A DNA stretch of 64,000 bases, from NCBI RefSeq assembly GCF_001636425.1, contig NZ_LWJG01000004.1:186001-250000 (forward strand). Reading direction: 5' to 3'. The notes beneath the pieces are model-generated. The model did not search any database and had not been told where the DNA came from. It was given only the letters and a program-made list of their open reading frames with translations. Of the stretch, positions 34,176 through 43,298 are shown piece by piece. Numbering within the stretch: the stretch's first letter is position 1; each line of letters starts with the position of its first letter. Origin of the DNA: Heyndrickxia acidicola (GTDB taxonomy: Bacteria; Bacillota; Bacilli; Bacillales; Bacillaceae_C). A program made the translations under genes and the position numbers.

Positions 34176-34246
34176 TACACCTTCTTATTTTAAACTGCGA
34201 TATGAATAGTTTAACATACATTTTTTTATCTCTACTTTTCAAGTCT

Positions 34247-34306
34247 TATTAAACTATTCTGCTTCGTTAGTGCAATAAAAAATAGCTGCCAAAGTACGAC
34301 AGCAAT
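34247..34306 (+). repeat. Dispersed repeat, 5' half with hairpin
   Basis: TTAAACTATTCTGCTTCGTT, then AGTGCAATAAAAAATAGCTG and GCTGCC...GACAGC. Same orientation as the other copies. Confidence 0.55.
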
Positions 34307-34377
34307 ATCATTTAACTTTTATATCCTCTACTTTTAGTCAAAGTATATTACACAACCCTACGGACTTAGATATAATT

Positions 34378-34698
34378 TTAGAAATAACTTCTGTATTGAA
34401 ATAACAGCACTACTAGGGAAATGATGGTGTAAGCCAATGAAGTAAAAAAGGCAGCATTCGGTAAAAACTCAGACTTTTGTTGTTCCATCTTGTATCCCGA
34501 AGTTGCTTGGGCTACCATATCTACATTTTTACTCCAAAACCCCCCTCCCTTTGAAGTAAAAAACCCAATAATAACAGTGACTGCAATTCCAATAAAAAAT
34601 GAATAATCAATAAATTTAGTGTGAGTGTAGTGAGCAATGCCGTAACTCAACCCTAATAAAACAAATAACGTAAGTAGTATTGTGATTAATCGTTTCAT
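34378..34698 (-). CDS. Small membrane protein of unknown function
   Basis: A 106-residue protein with three hydrophobic helices (about 4-22, 30-47, 82-101) and a loop with TSKGGGFWSKNVDMVAQATS. GGGGG precedes the ATG by 12 nt, a longer gap than usual. No family was recognised with confidence. It is flanked by repeat copies on both sides. Confidence 0.6.
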   Translation of the reverse strand: MKRLITILLTLFVLLGLSYGIAHYTHTKFIDYSFFIGIAVTVIIGFFTSKGGGFWSKNVDMVAQATSGYKMEQQKSEFLPNAAFFTSLAYTIISLVVLLFQYRSYF

Positions 34699-34789
34699 TA
34701 TTAATTACAGCCCCCTTTATAAAATCTATATCTAAACAATAACTCATTTTGACTCATTTGGATATATTAACCTTTTTGTACTTAATTCC

Positions 34790-34820
34790 TTCTTCCACTA
34801 AACTGCTTCGTTAGTGCAAC
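34790..34820 (+). repeat. Dispersed repeat, 5' half
   Basis: TTCTTCCACTAAACTGCTTC followed by GTTAGTGCAAC, almost identical to the core at 34247. Confidence 0.55.
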
Positions 34821-34825
34821 TACAA

Positions 34826-35578
34826 TTATGAGACTATAGGGGGGAATTCAGCACGACTCCATAACCATAATGGAGTATGGACATCTATAGGTGCTATACC
34901 AGTTCCAGCAAGTGCCCTTTTCCAAGCTGAAGCAACAGCTTTTCGGTCTTCTGCTGCACCATTTAAGACTTCCTCCGTACATAATCCAAGTTTTATTGTA
35001 GCTTTTAAGATATGTGTATCTGGTGCAATGGTGATAAGTTCACGCGATTTCCAAGTAACATTGGTGTAACCCTCCAAGACATATAGCCAATAATTAAATA
35101 TCTTTGGTCCAGAGAGATAAGGAAACTCTTTTTTTCTTAAGCCTTGAATAATCCCCTTCATTAAAGCAATGTCCGCCTCAACAGAGTCAATTAATCCTTG
35201 TACGTTTCCTTTTTCAGACGATATCTTTATTCCTTTTGCAACACGTTGCCAAATTTCAGGATGGCGATTTGGTTGCAAACCTACGCGATGTAAAAGCAAA
35301 GCTTCTCGTAATTCATCTATATTACTGTTTACTACAATAGTTGGATTAAAAATCCACTTGGTCTCCGGGTCTTGGTACGCCTGTACAACTGATTCCCATA
35401 ATTTATAAGAGTTTCTCTGATAGTTCAACGCTATTGCAAGAGTTAAAACATCCATTAGTTCATCTTCTTGAACAATTCCAATTAATACATCTTCAGGCAT
35501 TATTTCTCCACCTAAAAGTCCGCTGGAATGCATTTTTATTAAGCTATTTACATTATTTAAAAAGGTGCTATTTCTCAT
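34826..35578 (-). CDS. HhH-GPD-like protein, possible DNA glycosylase relative
   Basis: A 250-residue helical protein. PYLSGPKIFNYWLYVLEGY is followed about 25 residues later by IAPDTHILKATIKLGL. This resembles the hairpin and the catalytic-Asp segment (xDTHxxRxxxxLGL) of HhH-GPD base-excision glycosylases, and the late WKRALAGTGIAPIDVHTPLW fits their C-terminal helix. The match is by eye and the N-terminal part was not recognised. The start at 35578 is chosen because GGAGG lies 5 nt upstream. It stands alone between repeat copies. Confidence 0.5.
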   Translation of the reverse strand: MRNSTFLNNVNSLIKMHSSGLLGGEIMPEDVLIGIVQEDELMDVLTLAIALNYQRNSYKLWESVVQAYQDPETKWIFNPTIVVNSNIDELREALLLHRVGLQPNRHPEIWQRVAKGIKISSEKGNVQGLIDSVEADIALMKGIIQGLRKKEFPYLSGPKIFNYWLYVLEGYTNVTWKSRELITIAPDTHILKATIKLGLCTEEVLNGAAEDRKAVASAWKRALAGTGIAPIDVHTPLWLWSRAEFPPIVS

Positions 35579-35636
35579 CTGGTCCTCCAAAAATCTGGTT
35601 TACCTATTAAATTCTCTTTAAATGGAAAATCCACCT

Positions 35637-35721
35637 TCTTAAGCTAACCTGCCCAGTTACTTGAATAAGAAAAGTCGCTGAGAATGGCAGTTGATCTATA
35701 ACTATTGCCCCCGTTAATTAA
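35637..35721 (+). repeat. Dispersed repeat, full copy
   Basis: AGCTAACCTGCCCAGTTACT, then TTGAATAAGAAAAG, GCTGAGAATGGCAG and the 3' half TTGCCCCCGTTAATTAAAC. Confidence 0.5.
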
Positions 35722-35760
35722 ACAAGTCTCCAGTACTCAATAAGTACTGGAGACTTGTTT
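35720..35760. terminator. Strong bidirectional terminator
   Basis: Two 18-nt arms (35720-35737 and 35743-35760) are perfectly complementary around CAATA. It ends the small membrane-protein gene at 35765. Confidence 0.75.
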
Positions 35761-35764
35761 AATC

Positions 35765-36037
35765 TTACAGGAACATAAACACGAAATACGTGATAATCCA
35801 TAGCATCGGAGCTATATTGATGATCATAGCAAACCGTTTCTTTTTTACACGAAAGTACCAGGATAAAATAGAACACACAATCACAGCAACTGGATATAAA
35901 GAAACGGACAGAACAAAAGAAACATTATATAGATTTACACCATTATCAAAGCTCATAAAAGATAATCCCCAAATTAAAAACCATGGAATCAATGAAAGTA
36001 AATATAGGATTTGGCTAATAATTAGATAAGTTTTCAT
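35765..36037 (-). CDS. Small three-helix membrane protein
   Basis: A 90-residue protein with hydrophobic helices at about 4-28, 37-60 and 68-90 and a basic loop FRVKKKRF. GGGGGGAG lies just before the ATG. No family was recognised. It has its own terminator, so it is a single-gene unit. Confidence 0.6.
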   Translation of the reverse strand: MKTYLIISQILYLLSLIPWFLIWGLSFMSFDNGVNLYNVSFVLSVSLYPVAVIVCSILSWYFRVKKKRFAMIINIAPMLWIITYFVFMFL

Positions 36038-36279
36038 TAATCTCCCCCCAACATTTTATAGCATAGGGATTTCACATTTATATCCATTGTTAAATGATAA
36101 ATATAAAATCAGGTTTATAGTCTTAAATAAACTCGAAGAATTTCGACATTGATTTGGGAATCACGTTTCAACAAAAAGTTCAAACCTTAAATATTCTGTA
36201 AAGCTGTATAGTGGTGTTTACAAAATAATAAATAGCTTAGAATTTGCTCTAAGCCACTTATCTTAATAACAATGTTTTT

Positions 36280-36321
36280 TCATTAAAGCACCCCTTACTT
36301 TAAGTGTAATTCTTCACAAAA
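36280..36321 (+). repeat. Dispersed repeat, 3' half
   Basis: AAGCACCCCTTACTTTAAGT followed by GTAATTCTTCACAAAA, matching copies at 45.8, 47.2 and 50.8 kb. Confidence 0.55.
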
Positions 36322-36754
36322 TGCAGACCTCACTCACTTCAACTATCCTTCTTCCCCTTCCGTTGAATCGTTTGATAGCTTCCTCGGTTACCGGTTCGAA
36401 GAGGTTAACGAGGTTTCCGTCGGGTTCACGGAACAACACAGCACTGTTCCCCCACGGCATCGTAGTCGGTTCCTTTACCCATTCGTCAACAAACGGTTTC
36501 AAGCGCTCGTATTCGGCATCGACATTGTGGACGCGGAACTCAATGATGACAGTGTGATTCTCGGCCGCCACTCCGGAACCAGCGCCAAACAGTGACACCA
36601 TCTGCGAGTCGCCGATCGCAAGGGTGCACGATGGAACAATGAATTCGGCAAAGACTGGCACGGGGCGTTCCGCCGAAACACCCATTACTTTTTCATAGAA
36701 CTTGACAAGACGATCCACGTCGTCGGTAATGATGCGTACAGAAGCAAAATTCAC
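36314..36754 (-). CDS. VOC (glyoxalase/bleomycin resistance) superfamily protein
   Basis: A 146-residue protein with two beta-alpha-beta-beta-beta units: SVRIITDDVDRLVKFYEKVM starts the first and EFRVHNVDAEYERLKPFVDE the second, ending LFREPDGNLVNLFEP with a probable metal-binding Glu. VOC proteins bind or transform small molecules; the substrate is unknown. It starts at GTG, 9 nt after AAGGA. G+C is visibly higher here and in the WYL gene than around them. Its last codons overlap the 3' end of a repeat copy. The WYL regulator upstream on the same strand may control it. Confidence 0.75.
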   Translation of the reverse strand: MNFASVRIITDDVDRLVKFYEKVMGVSAERPVPVFAEFIVPSCTLAIGDSQMVSLFGAGSGVAAENHTVIIEFRVHNVDAEYERLKPFVDEWVKEPTTMPWGNSAVLFREPDGNLVNLFEPVTEEAIKRFNGRGRRIVEVSEVCIL

Positions 36755-37030
36755 GAGATACCATCCTTCCTAAAATAAATAATACAATATCGTATCATAT
36801 CATTTTGGGCCAGAACCAGTGAAGTTTCCGTAAAGGCCCGATTTAATCAGAAACTGAACCATTTGGTTCTATTGGCTGCTGCTCAATTGTTCAATAGTGA
36901 AATGAATTAAATCCTGTGGACGTTGAATGGCGGTGTTCCCAAACTGAAACAAGAAATACTTCGCATTTATCTCTCACCTCTTTATGTTTACTTACTCCGA
37001 TTATAAAATGACGCTACTGACAGCAGTATG

Positions 37031-37970
37031 TCAGTAGCGTTTAAACATTTTTTGGGCTTCCTCACGAATCCTTTTTCGTAATGATTCAGGCTCCAATACA
37101 ATCGCATCGGCTCCCCAGCCAAGCACCCATTGCAACAATTCGTCGAGTTGACGAACGCGTAAGACCACAAGCAATCCATCTTGATGCTCCCTCTATGTAA
37201 TGATTGGTCGAACCTTTCACCTTATCTCCGATATCATAGTTAAATCGAAGGCGAACTAGCAAGTGTCGATCATCCGGAGGGGTATACTCTCTTAAGTTAA
37301 AATTTGTTGGTAGTTCGAATCGTTCTCCCAGATCGATAAGTTCCGTCATTCGGGACAGGCGGAAATGGCGAATGTCTTGGCGCAGATCACACCGGGCAAC
37401 GAGCATCCATGATCCTTGAACGAGCACCAATCCATAGGGATCAACGGTACGAACACTATGGCGATTACCTTCGGAATCTGCAAGTCTTTTTGCATAATGA
37501 AAGCTGATCTTTCTCTCGTCTAATATCGCTCGACCGATCTTTTCTAGATATTCTTTTTCTTTTGACTGCCTAACCTGTTTATCAGAAATGAGTAAACACA
37601 TAGTCTTACGTACACGAGATGTTTCATTGCGTACGCTTTCCGGTAGAATTGCCTCAATTTTGCCGCGGGCTTCTTGAGCTTTGACACGATAATCATCATC
37701 AAATCTTTGTTCGATAAAGTCCGTCCCAATCAACAAGCTCACAGCTTCTGGTACCGTGAAACTGATTGGCGGCAGGAAATAGCCTTCCATCAAGGAATAT
37801 CCTGTCCCAGGAGCTCCTATGATCGGCACGCCCGCTTCACTCAGCGCCTGGATGTCGCGGTAGATGGTCCGCACGCTAGTTTCAAATAGGGTCGCCAAAT
37901 CTTCGGCCCTTACCACTTCTTTACGTTGTAGCTCCAGCACGATGGCTAACAAACGGTCTGTTTTGTTCAC
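37031..37970 (-). pseudogene. YafY/WYL-domain transcriptional regulator with a frameshift
   Basis: The protein has an N-terminal DeoR-like helix-turn-helix (KTDRLLAIVLELQRKEVVRA, FETSVRTIYRDIQALSEAG) and a WYL ligand domain (FHYAKRLADSEG, VDPYGLVLVQGSWMLVARC, FRLSRM). After about residue 260 the frame runs out, ending at 37086. In the neighbouring frame the expected C-terminus continues as QDGLLVVLRVRQLDELLQWV through LEPESLRKRIREEAQK to the TGA at 37031. The shift lies near 37185-37200. It starts at GTG with AGGGGG 6 nt upstream. The gene is intact apart from this one lesion, which may be an assembly error. Confidence 0.75.
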
Positions 37971-38052
37971 TGGTTACCCCCTTGAATATTTACTGCAAAC
38001 TAAACATAACACATCTTAATGGAGAAGATAATTTAGATAACCAGTGTAGTAA

Positions 38053-38253
38053 CTAATCACTAATATCTATAAATAGCAGCTTTTCTAACTCTCTAATATC
38101 GTACATATTCCCGTCACTTACGAATTTTTCTAATTCAACTGTCCCATCATCCATAAATTCAACTTCCCATCGTTGTCCTTGAACAGCAATCTGAACCAGC
38201 ATATCTTCATTTATAACTTTAGTAAGCTCGTAATAAATATTTTTGTCTTCCAA
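38053..38253 (-). CDS. Small acidic protein of unknown function
   Basis: A 66-residue acidic protein with a likely beta-sheet core (QGQRWEVEFMDDGTVELEKF). It would start at TTG and no good ribosome site is present, so the call rests on composition only. It lies alone between the WYL gene and a repeat copy. Confidence 0.4.
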   Translation of the reverse strand: MEDKNIYYELTKVINEDMLVQIAVQGQRWEVEFMDDGTVELEKFVSDGNMYDIRELEKLLFIDISD

Positions 38254-38826
38254 TTTATTTAGGAAAGTAATTCATTCTCCGGCTCCCACCAAACTCACTC
38301 TCCATAGGTAACATTACAATCTATAGTCAACATTCTTATTGAACTCCCTGCTTCGTTAGTTGAAGAAGGATATATTATACTGGTACTCATTACGGCACTG
38401 AAATTGACAGTAGTTTTGGCACTCTTTTTTAATTGTACAATACTTTATTGTCCATCATAAAAATGATGGCAATTGCTATGCTAAAGTTAAAGGGATCTCG
38501 CATGACCCTTGTTAAAAAAAGAAAAAGACGTATGCCAATTCATACGTCAATTCTTGTGTCATTTGTTAAGTAAACACCCGAAAACGGAACCCATTACAAC
38601 ATGAAGTAAGGCTGTTATTCGTTTCATTTTTCTTACATCTAATGATTTATTTTTATTATTAAACTCCGAGTCTCAATCAAATGATCAGGATAAATCAATT
38701 AATCTGCTGCCTCCTCTCCATTTCTATGACTTTTTTAATACCTTTCCTATGTTACATCTATTCCAATTATAAGAACGTTTCTCTTAGCTGTACGTCAAAG
38801 AGTCAGTTTTTCCTAAATATACCCTT
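38254..38826. other. Intergenic region with a repeat copy and a short palindrome
   Basis: About 570 bp with no gene seen. It contains a dispersed-repeat half copy (38333-38370) and the inverted repeat GACGTATG/CATACGTC (38527-38548). Confidence 0.4.
38333..38370 (+). repeat. Dispersed repeat, 5' half
   Basis: TTATTGAACTCCCTGCTTCG followed by TTAGTTGAAGAAGGA. Confidence 0.5.
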
Positions 38827-39612
38827 TTAATGATACGGCTTTATATTCACTAACTGAGGAACGGTTAGAAATTGATATCCTTCCTGGTGTAAAGTCTGAA
38901 CTACATAGGGCAAAGCCTCCACTGTATCACGGAGGCTTTCTCCCCTGCCGCCTGCACAGTGCTGCAGTATGATGGCCCCCGGCCGAACGTGCGCTAAGAT
39001 ATTGGCAGCTACCTGCGGACCGGTAAGTCCAGCCCAGTCTAAACTATCGACATCCCAATAAATGATTTTATCCTTTAATTGAATAATTTTACGTATGACT
39101 TCAATATTTAATGCTCCGTAGGGTGGCCGAAAAAGAATAGGTCTGACTTTTGCTATACGATATACTTCATTGGCCGTTCTTTCAATTTGATCTTTCACTT
39201 CATTTATAGGAATTTTTGTTAAATTAGGGTGACTCCACGTATGATTTCCAATCACATGCCCTTCTCTGACCATTCTTTGAAGGACATTTGGATTTTGCTG
39301 TACACGCTGACCTACACACATAAAAGTCCCTTTTACATTTAGCTGTTTTAAAGTATCAAGTATTTTAGGTGTCCAAACATCATCTGGTCCATCATCAAAT
39401 GTTAGTGCTACTTGTTTTCGGTTGGTTGGCCCGTGTAAGATGATCTCATTAGGGAACATAGAGGCCCAGTCCACATGCTGTGTATGCGGAGGGCGTTCTT
39501 CCATTCTTTCCGGACCATGCTGGTGCGGAGGTAATTGCCGTATAAATGATGGATCTACTCCTGGTTGTAAAGTGCTCAGGTCCGGAAGATATCGTCGATC
39601 AAAATAATACAT
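38827..39612 (-). CDS. Polysaccharide deacetylase (NodB domain), no signal peptide
   Basis: A 261-residue protein whose NodB domain (about residues 65-258) carries LTFDDGPDD with catalytic and metal-binding Asp, GNHTWSHPNL with the two His ligands, RPPYGA, and the late DVDSLDWAGLTG and IILQH motifs. These enzymes remove acetyl groups from peptidoglycan or other N-acetylated glycans. The N-terminal 60 residues are Pro/His-rich with no signal peptide or anchor, so it may act in the mother cell or on the spore. It shares the DSLDWxGLTGxQVAAN segment with the secreted paralogue at 57503. GAGAGGA precedes the ATG. Confidence 0.85.
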   Translation of the reverse strand: MYYFDRRYLPDLSTLQPGVDPSFIRQLPPHQHGPERMEERPPHTQHVDWASMFPNEIILHGPTNRKQVALTFDDGPDDVWTPKILDTLKQLNVKGTFMCVGQRVQQNPNVLQRMVREGHVIGNHTWSHPNLTKIPINEVKDQIERTANEVYRIAKVRPILFRPPYGALNIEVIRKIIQLKDKIIYWDVDSLDWAGLTGPQVAANILAHVRPGAIILQHCAGGRGESLRDTVEALPYVVQTLHQEGYQFLTVPQLVNIKPYH

Positions 39613-39724
39613 TTTTATCCTCTCTTTTTAAACTCATTTCTTTTTCGAACACCGTTATTGGAAGACAAATCCAGAATGAATCAATGTATGATTTAAATAA
39701 TATTAGATTTATGGAGACGTATGA

Positions 39725-39934
39725 CTATTGGCCAGTATGATGGTGTGTATGGTGATGATGGTGGTGGTGATGAGTATGGTGATGAGTATGATGATGGTGG
39801 GTATGATGAGCTGGATGATGATGAGTTCCGTGTTGCTGCCTGTCGTTTTGTTGCTCTTCAGGATTTACTTGTTGTTGATCAGGAATAACTTTCCCATAAT
39901 ATGGGTTTAAGAAATTTTGATTAAATGGATTCAT
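39725..39934 (-). CDS. Histidine-rich small protein
   Basis: The 69-residue protein has an Asn/Gln/Pro-rich N-terminus (NPFNQNFLNPYYG) and a C-terminal half made almost only of His and Thr (about 28 His). This composition suggests metal binding or a spore-coat component; the neighbouring deacetylase and cupin fit a spore context, which is inference. GAGGAG lies 11 nt before the ATG. The His codons (cat/cac) make a short repetitive tract. Confidence 0.65.
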   Translation of the reverse strand: MNPFNQNFLNPYYGKVIPDQQQVNPEEQQNDRQQHGTHHHPAHHTHHHHTHHHTHHHHHHHHTHHHTGQ

Positions 39935-40290
39935 TATTGTTTTCTCTCCTCAGTAATACAATTTTAAAAAAGCTACGTTCATATATTATGATATGAAGTG
40001 AAATTGTGATAAAAGTTTATTTGAAAACTTGTATTTTGATAGCCTTCTATGAAGTATATCCAGCGTTTCACCACAGCGAATGAAAATGCTTTAGAACTAT
40101 TTATATTAATTATTAATCCAGTCTTTATCGACCATCTTCTTTAGTATTATCTTTCTTCAGAGTGAAAGAAGGCTATTTTAATTGATTTGTACTCTAAAAC
40201 AGAACCTGGTTACCCTCTTTTTACACCGAACTAAATGGAACCGCATAACATGCCTATAGGCATATTGATCAATCGAAAGAGGCGATATTT
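39935..40290. other. Intergenic region before the cupin gene
   Basis: About 355 bp with no gene seen. It contains one copy of a second repeat type at 40189-40215. Confidence 0.4.
40189..40215 (+). repeat. Second repeat family, copy 1
   Basis: GTACTCTAAAACAGAACCTG, then GTTACCC, similar to segments at 45679-45704 (minus) and 52879-52903 (plus). Confidence 0.4.
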
Positions 40291-40920
40291 TTGGTTTCGT
40301 ATATGGACTATACTTCTCCAGCCACTCAATATACATTTGATGTTAATACAAGTCCCTTATTCAAAAAAGATAACCAAAATTTTATTAATGTCTTAGGGAT
40401 TCAGCAATTGAATACCCTGGAAAATCTGTCTTTGCTAGATATATTCTTAAGTGCAAATAATGTGGTGGAGCCACACTATCATCAAAATGCATCTGAATTG
40501 GTTTATTGTATTTCCGGCGCTGCGACAGTTTCAATATTGAATCCCTTCACAAAAGAAATACTCAATTACCCGATCACTCCAGGACAGGTGGCGAACGTTC
40601 CGCAAGGATGGTGGCATTATGAGGCCGCTTCAGTTGATGATACTCATCTTTTGGCCATTTTTAACACACCCACTCCAGAGGTGATTCTAGGGTCAGACCT
40701 ATTAAAATTTACACCTGCAAATGTGATGGCAACTACTTATTGTATGGATGAGGAGCAGTGGAAGCAGGTTACCGCACCCGTTACTCCGTCAACCTATATT
40801 GGACCAGCGAAAGATTGCAGCAGGTCAAGAAAAAGATTTCCTCATCCATATTGGGAACCATCCTATCTGTCACAAGGACAACAAATGCCATACCTTCAGC
40901 AGCATCCGCATTATTGGTAA
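40291..40920 (+). CDS. Cupin-domain protein (oxalate decarboxylase-like)
   Basis: A 209-residue single-cupin protein. Motif 1 is PHYHQNASELVYCISG with the two His and Glu metal ligands; motif 2 is PGQVANVPQGWWHYEA with the third His. The C-terminal 50 residues are Pro/Gln/His-rich. The metal site looks complete (Mn or Fe type), so enzymatic activity is possible. It starts at TTG, 8 nt after GAGG. The low-complexity tail and neighbours suggest a spore-coat-associated protein, but this is not proven. Confidence 0.75.
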   Translation: MVSYMDYTSPATQYTFDVNTSPLFKKDNQNFINVLGIQQLNTLENLSLLDIFLSANNVVEPHYHQNASELVYCISGAATVSILNPFTKEILNYPITPGQVANVPQGWWHYEAASVDDTHLLAIFNTPTPEVILGSDLLKFTPANVMATTYCMDEEQWKQVTAPVTPSTYIGPAKDCSRSRKRFPHPYWEPSYLSQGQQMPYLQQHPHYW

Positions 40921-40994
40921 AATCAATAGCATGAGGCAGTGGCATGCCGTTTTGTTCATTTTCCATTAAAGGCAGGTTTAACCCTCCCTCTCAC

Positions 40995-41028
40995 AATAAA
41001 AAAAGCACGCCGTGTCTACCAGCATGCT
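40995..41028 (-). terminator. Terminator of the marR-MFS operon
   Basis: Minus strand AGCATGC pairs with GCGTGCT (one G-U), followed by seven T. It lies about 100 bp past the MFS stop. Confidence 0.55.
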
Positions 41029-41122
41029 ACCTTATATATCTAAAAAGCAACTTATTTTGCTTTTAAATAGAGAGAGGGTTCGCCCCCCTCTTATTCCTGC
41101 AATCCATCTGTTGGTTCTGATC

Positions 41123-42760
41123 TTATCTTTCGTTCATCCTGCTTTCACTACTTTGAGCGTTTTCCGTAGAATTTTCCGATTGGAAATACTCTTTGCCTTT
41201 CAGTTTCACTTCCGGCAAGAAGAAGGTGCCGATGAAACTGAGGCAAGCGAAAACCAATCCGACCTCGAACAAATGCTGAATTCCATATGTCAACGAAATT
41301 TTTACTGAGTCCATCAGCTGTAGATACATCTGATGCCCTGCAGCACCAAACTTCGTGAACGCAGCTGAGATGGATTTTTGTGCTTGTGAAGTTAAAAGCG
41401 CTTGTGGATTCAACCCAGTAAGCTTACTCTTAAATTGTCCGAGTGATGCAGGCAGCGTTTCGTTAAATTTTTTGGTGAACGCTTTGTTTAGGATGGATCC
41501 AAAAATCGGTGAAGCAATCACACCGCCAAGTGAACTAACAAATTGCTGTGTTGAGTTCACGGTACCCATCATCTTGTAAGGGAACGCATTTTGAACCACC
41601 ATATTCATAAGCGGCATTAAGGAACCAATGCCGAGTCCAAGGACAATCATGTTGATGACGACCGTCGTCCAGGTTGTATGAATATCCATTCGGTTCAACA
41701 ATAGGGAACCCACAACAATCACCGCACCGCTTAGCCAAGCAAGGTACTTGTAACGACCTGTTTTAGACATGACCTGACCAGAAACCACGCTGCCGAAAAT
41801 AAACCCAAGCATCATCGGAGACATGACCCATCCACTGCTTTGTGCATTGAGCCCAAGTACCCCTTGAACATAAATGGGCAAGAACATGAGACTGCCAAAC
41901 ATCGTCATACCAATCAAGACGCCCAAGATCAGCGAGGTGCTGAAAATCCGATTTTTAAATAAGGACGGCGCGAGCAGCGGATCGGCCGCTTTACGCTCCC
42001 ACAACACAAACAATACAAGAAAAATAACACCGCCGATAAAGAGCGTTAATTCCGTTGGAGAACCCCAGGCATATTTCGTACCAGCCCAGGTAAAACCAAG
42101 CAAAATCGGAATCAAACCAACCACTAAAATTAAGGAACCAAGCCAGTCAATCTTCACTTGATGTTCTGTCCGAACTTTCGGTAACGTGACAATGACCCCG
42201 ATAATCGCAAGAACGGCAAACGGCAAGTTAATATAAAATACCCAGCGCCATGAAAAAGTGTCCGTAATCCATCCACCAAGTGCCGGGCCGATGATGCTGG
42301 ATAACCCAAACACCGCCATCATAACACCCATCCATTTTCCGCGTTCTTGAGGTGTGAAAATATCCCCCACTGTGGCACGTGGCATGCTCATCATGGCACC
42401 CGCGCCAATTCCTTGAAAAGCACGTGCCCAAACCAGCTCCACCATAGAATGGGCCTGACCGGATACGGCTGACCCGATTCCGAACATGATAAGGCCAAAC
42501 AAATAGAAAGGTTTACGTCCAAATACATCCGACAGCTTTCCATAAATAGGTATGGTTACGGAAGACGCCATCATATAGGATGTAAAGACCCAAGAATATA
42601 AATTTAATCCATGTAAGTTTCCTACAATCGTAGGCATTGCAGTGGACACAACCGTCTGATCCATAGACGAGAAAAACATTGTCAACAGGACCGTAGCAAG
42701 CGCCCACCATTTTTTTGAACCTGTAATCTGGTTCGTTGTTTGCACTGATACTTCAGCCAT
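41123..42760 (-). CDS. MFS multidrug efflux transporter, DHA2 (14-helix) family
   Basis: The 545-residue protein has about fourteen membrane helices. Family motifs are visible: LDQTVVSTAMPTIVG-type sequence in helix 1 (SSMDQTVVSTAMPTIVGNLH), YGKLSDVFGRKP (motif A), RAFQGIGAGAMMSMP (motif B) and GPALGGWITDTFSWRWVFYI (motif C). DHA2 pumps export drugs or toxic organic ions using the proton gradient. It starts one base after the MarR stop and its ribosome site (GGAGGGGG) lies within marR, so the two are translationally coupled. Substrates are unknown. Confidence 0.9.
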   Translation of the reverse strand: MAEVSVQTTNQITGSKKWWALATVLLTMFFSSMDQTVVSTAMPTIVGNLHGLNLYSWVFTSYMMASSVTIPIYGKLSDVFGRKPFYLFGLIMFGIGSAVSGQAHSMVELVWARAFQGIGAGAMMSMPRATVGDIFTPQERGKWMGVMMAVFGLSSIIGPALGGWITDTFSWRWVFYINLPFAVLAIIGVIVTLPKVRTEHQVKIDWLGSLILVVGLIPILLGFTWAGTKYAWGSPTELTLFIGGVIFLVLFVLWERKAADPLLAPSLFKNRIFSTSLILGVLIGMTMFGSLMFLPIYVQGVLGLNAQSSGWVMSPMMLGFIFGSVVSGQVMSKTGRYKYLAWLSGAVIVVGSLLLNRMDIHTTWTTVVINMIVLGLGIGSLMPLMNMVVQNAFPYKMMGTVNSTQQFVSSLGGVIASPIFGSILNKAFTKKFNETLPASLGQFKSKLTGLNPQALLTSQAQKSISAAFTKFGAAGHQMYLQLMDSVKISLTYGIQHLFEVGLVFACLSFIGTFFLPEVKLKGKEYFQSENSTENAQSSESRMNER

Positions 42761-42761
42761 C

Positions 42762-43238
42762 TTACTCCCCCTCCATCGATAACCCCAGTACTTCTACTAA
42801 TTCCATTTTCTGAGAAATGGAAGACAATTTTTCTAATCCTTCAATAAAAGGAATGAGTTCATTGGCATCCATTTGTTTAAAACAGTGCTGTATAATCGTT
42901 TTTCGGACTTTTAAAACATAATCCAATTCCCGCTCACCGGCATCTGTCAGCTCAATAATGACAACGCGTCGATCGGATGTATCACGTGTACGGCTAACAA
43001 AACCGTGGTTTTCCAGCCGATCAAGCATGACCGTAATGGCGCTTGGAGCAACCTCCATTTTTTCAGCCAGTTTTGACACACTGCTAAGACGTTCATTTCG
43101 AATCAAATGCAACATAAAAACCTGACCCGGGGTTAAATCCAACTGGGCTCGGTTGATTAACTGCGGACCTAGATTTTGCATCAGGACAATCAATGACTTA
43201 TCAAAGCGCTCTGTCAATGAGTCGAGGTTCTTATGCAT
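42762..43238 (-). CDS. MarR family transcriptional regulator
   Basis: A 158-residue protein with the MarR winged helix: SSVSKLAEKMEVAPSAITVM recognition helix and the wing RTRDTSDRRVVIIELTDAGE. These dimers bind short palindromes and release DNA when they bind a phenolic or drug ligand. A perfect 7-3-7 palindrome at 43274-43290 lies 36 bp upstream, just downstream of the TATAAT at 43294-43299. It probably represses itself and the MFS pump that follows directly. AAGGAGG precedes the ATG. Confidence 0.9.
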   Translation of the reverse strand: MHKNLDSLTERFDKSLIVLMQNLGPQLINRAQLDLTPGQVFMLHLIRNERLSSVSKLAEKMEVAPSAITVMLDRLENHGFVSRTRDTSDRRVVIIELTDAGERELDYVLKVRKTIIQHCFKQMDANELIPFIEGLEKLSSISQKMELVEVLGLSMEGE

Positions 43239-43273
43239 ACCTCTACCTCCTTTTTCATGTTTTATTATTAACG

Positions 43274-43290
43274 AGTTTAATAGTTAAACT
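43274..43290. promoter_or_regulatory. Probable MarR operator
   Basis: AGTTTAA-TAG-TTAAACT, a perfect palindrome overlapping the expected transcription start of the marR-MFS operon; minus strand TATAAT lies at 43294-43299. Confidence 0.6.
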
Positions 43291-43298
43291 ACTTAATG

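Noticed and set aside
39728-39910. Met-rich plus-strand frame opposite the His-rich gene
   Set aside because: It is the complement of the cat/cac His codons and has no ribosome site.
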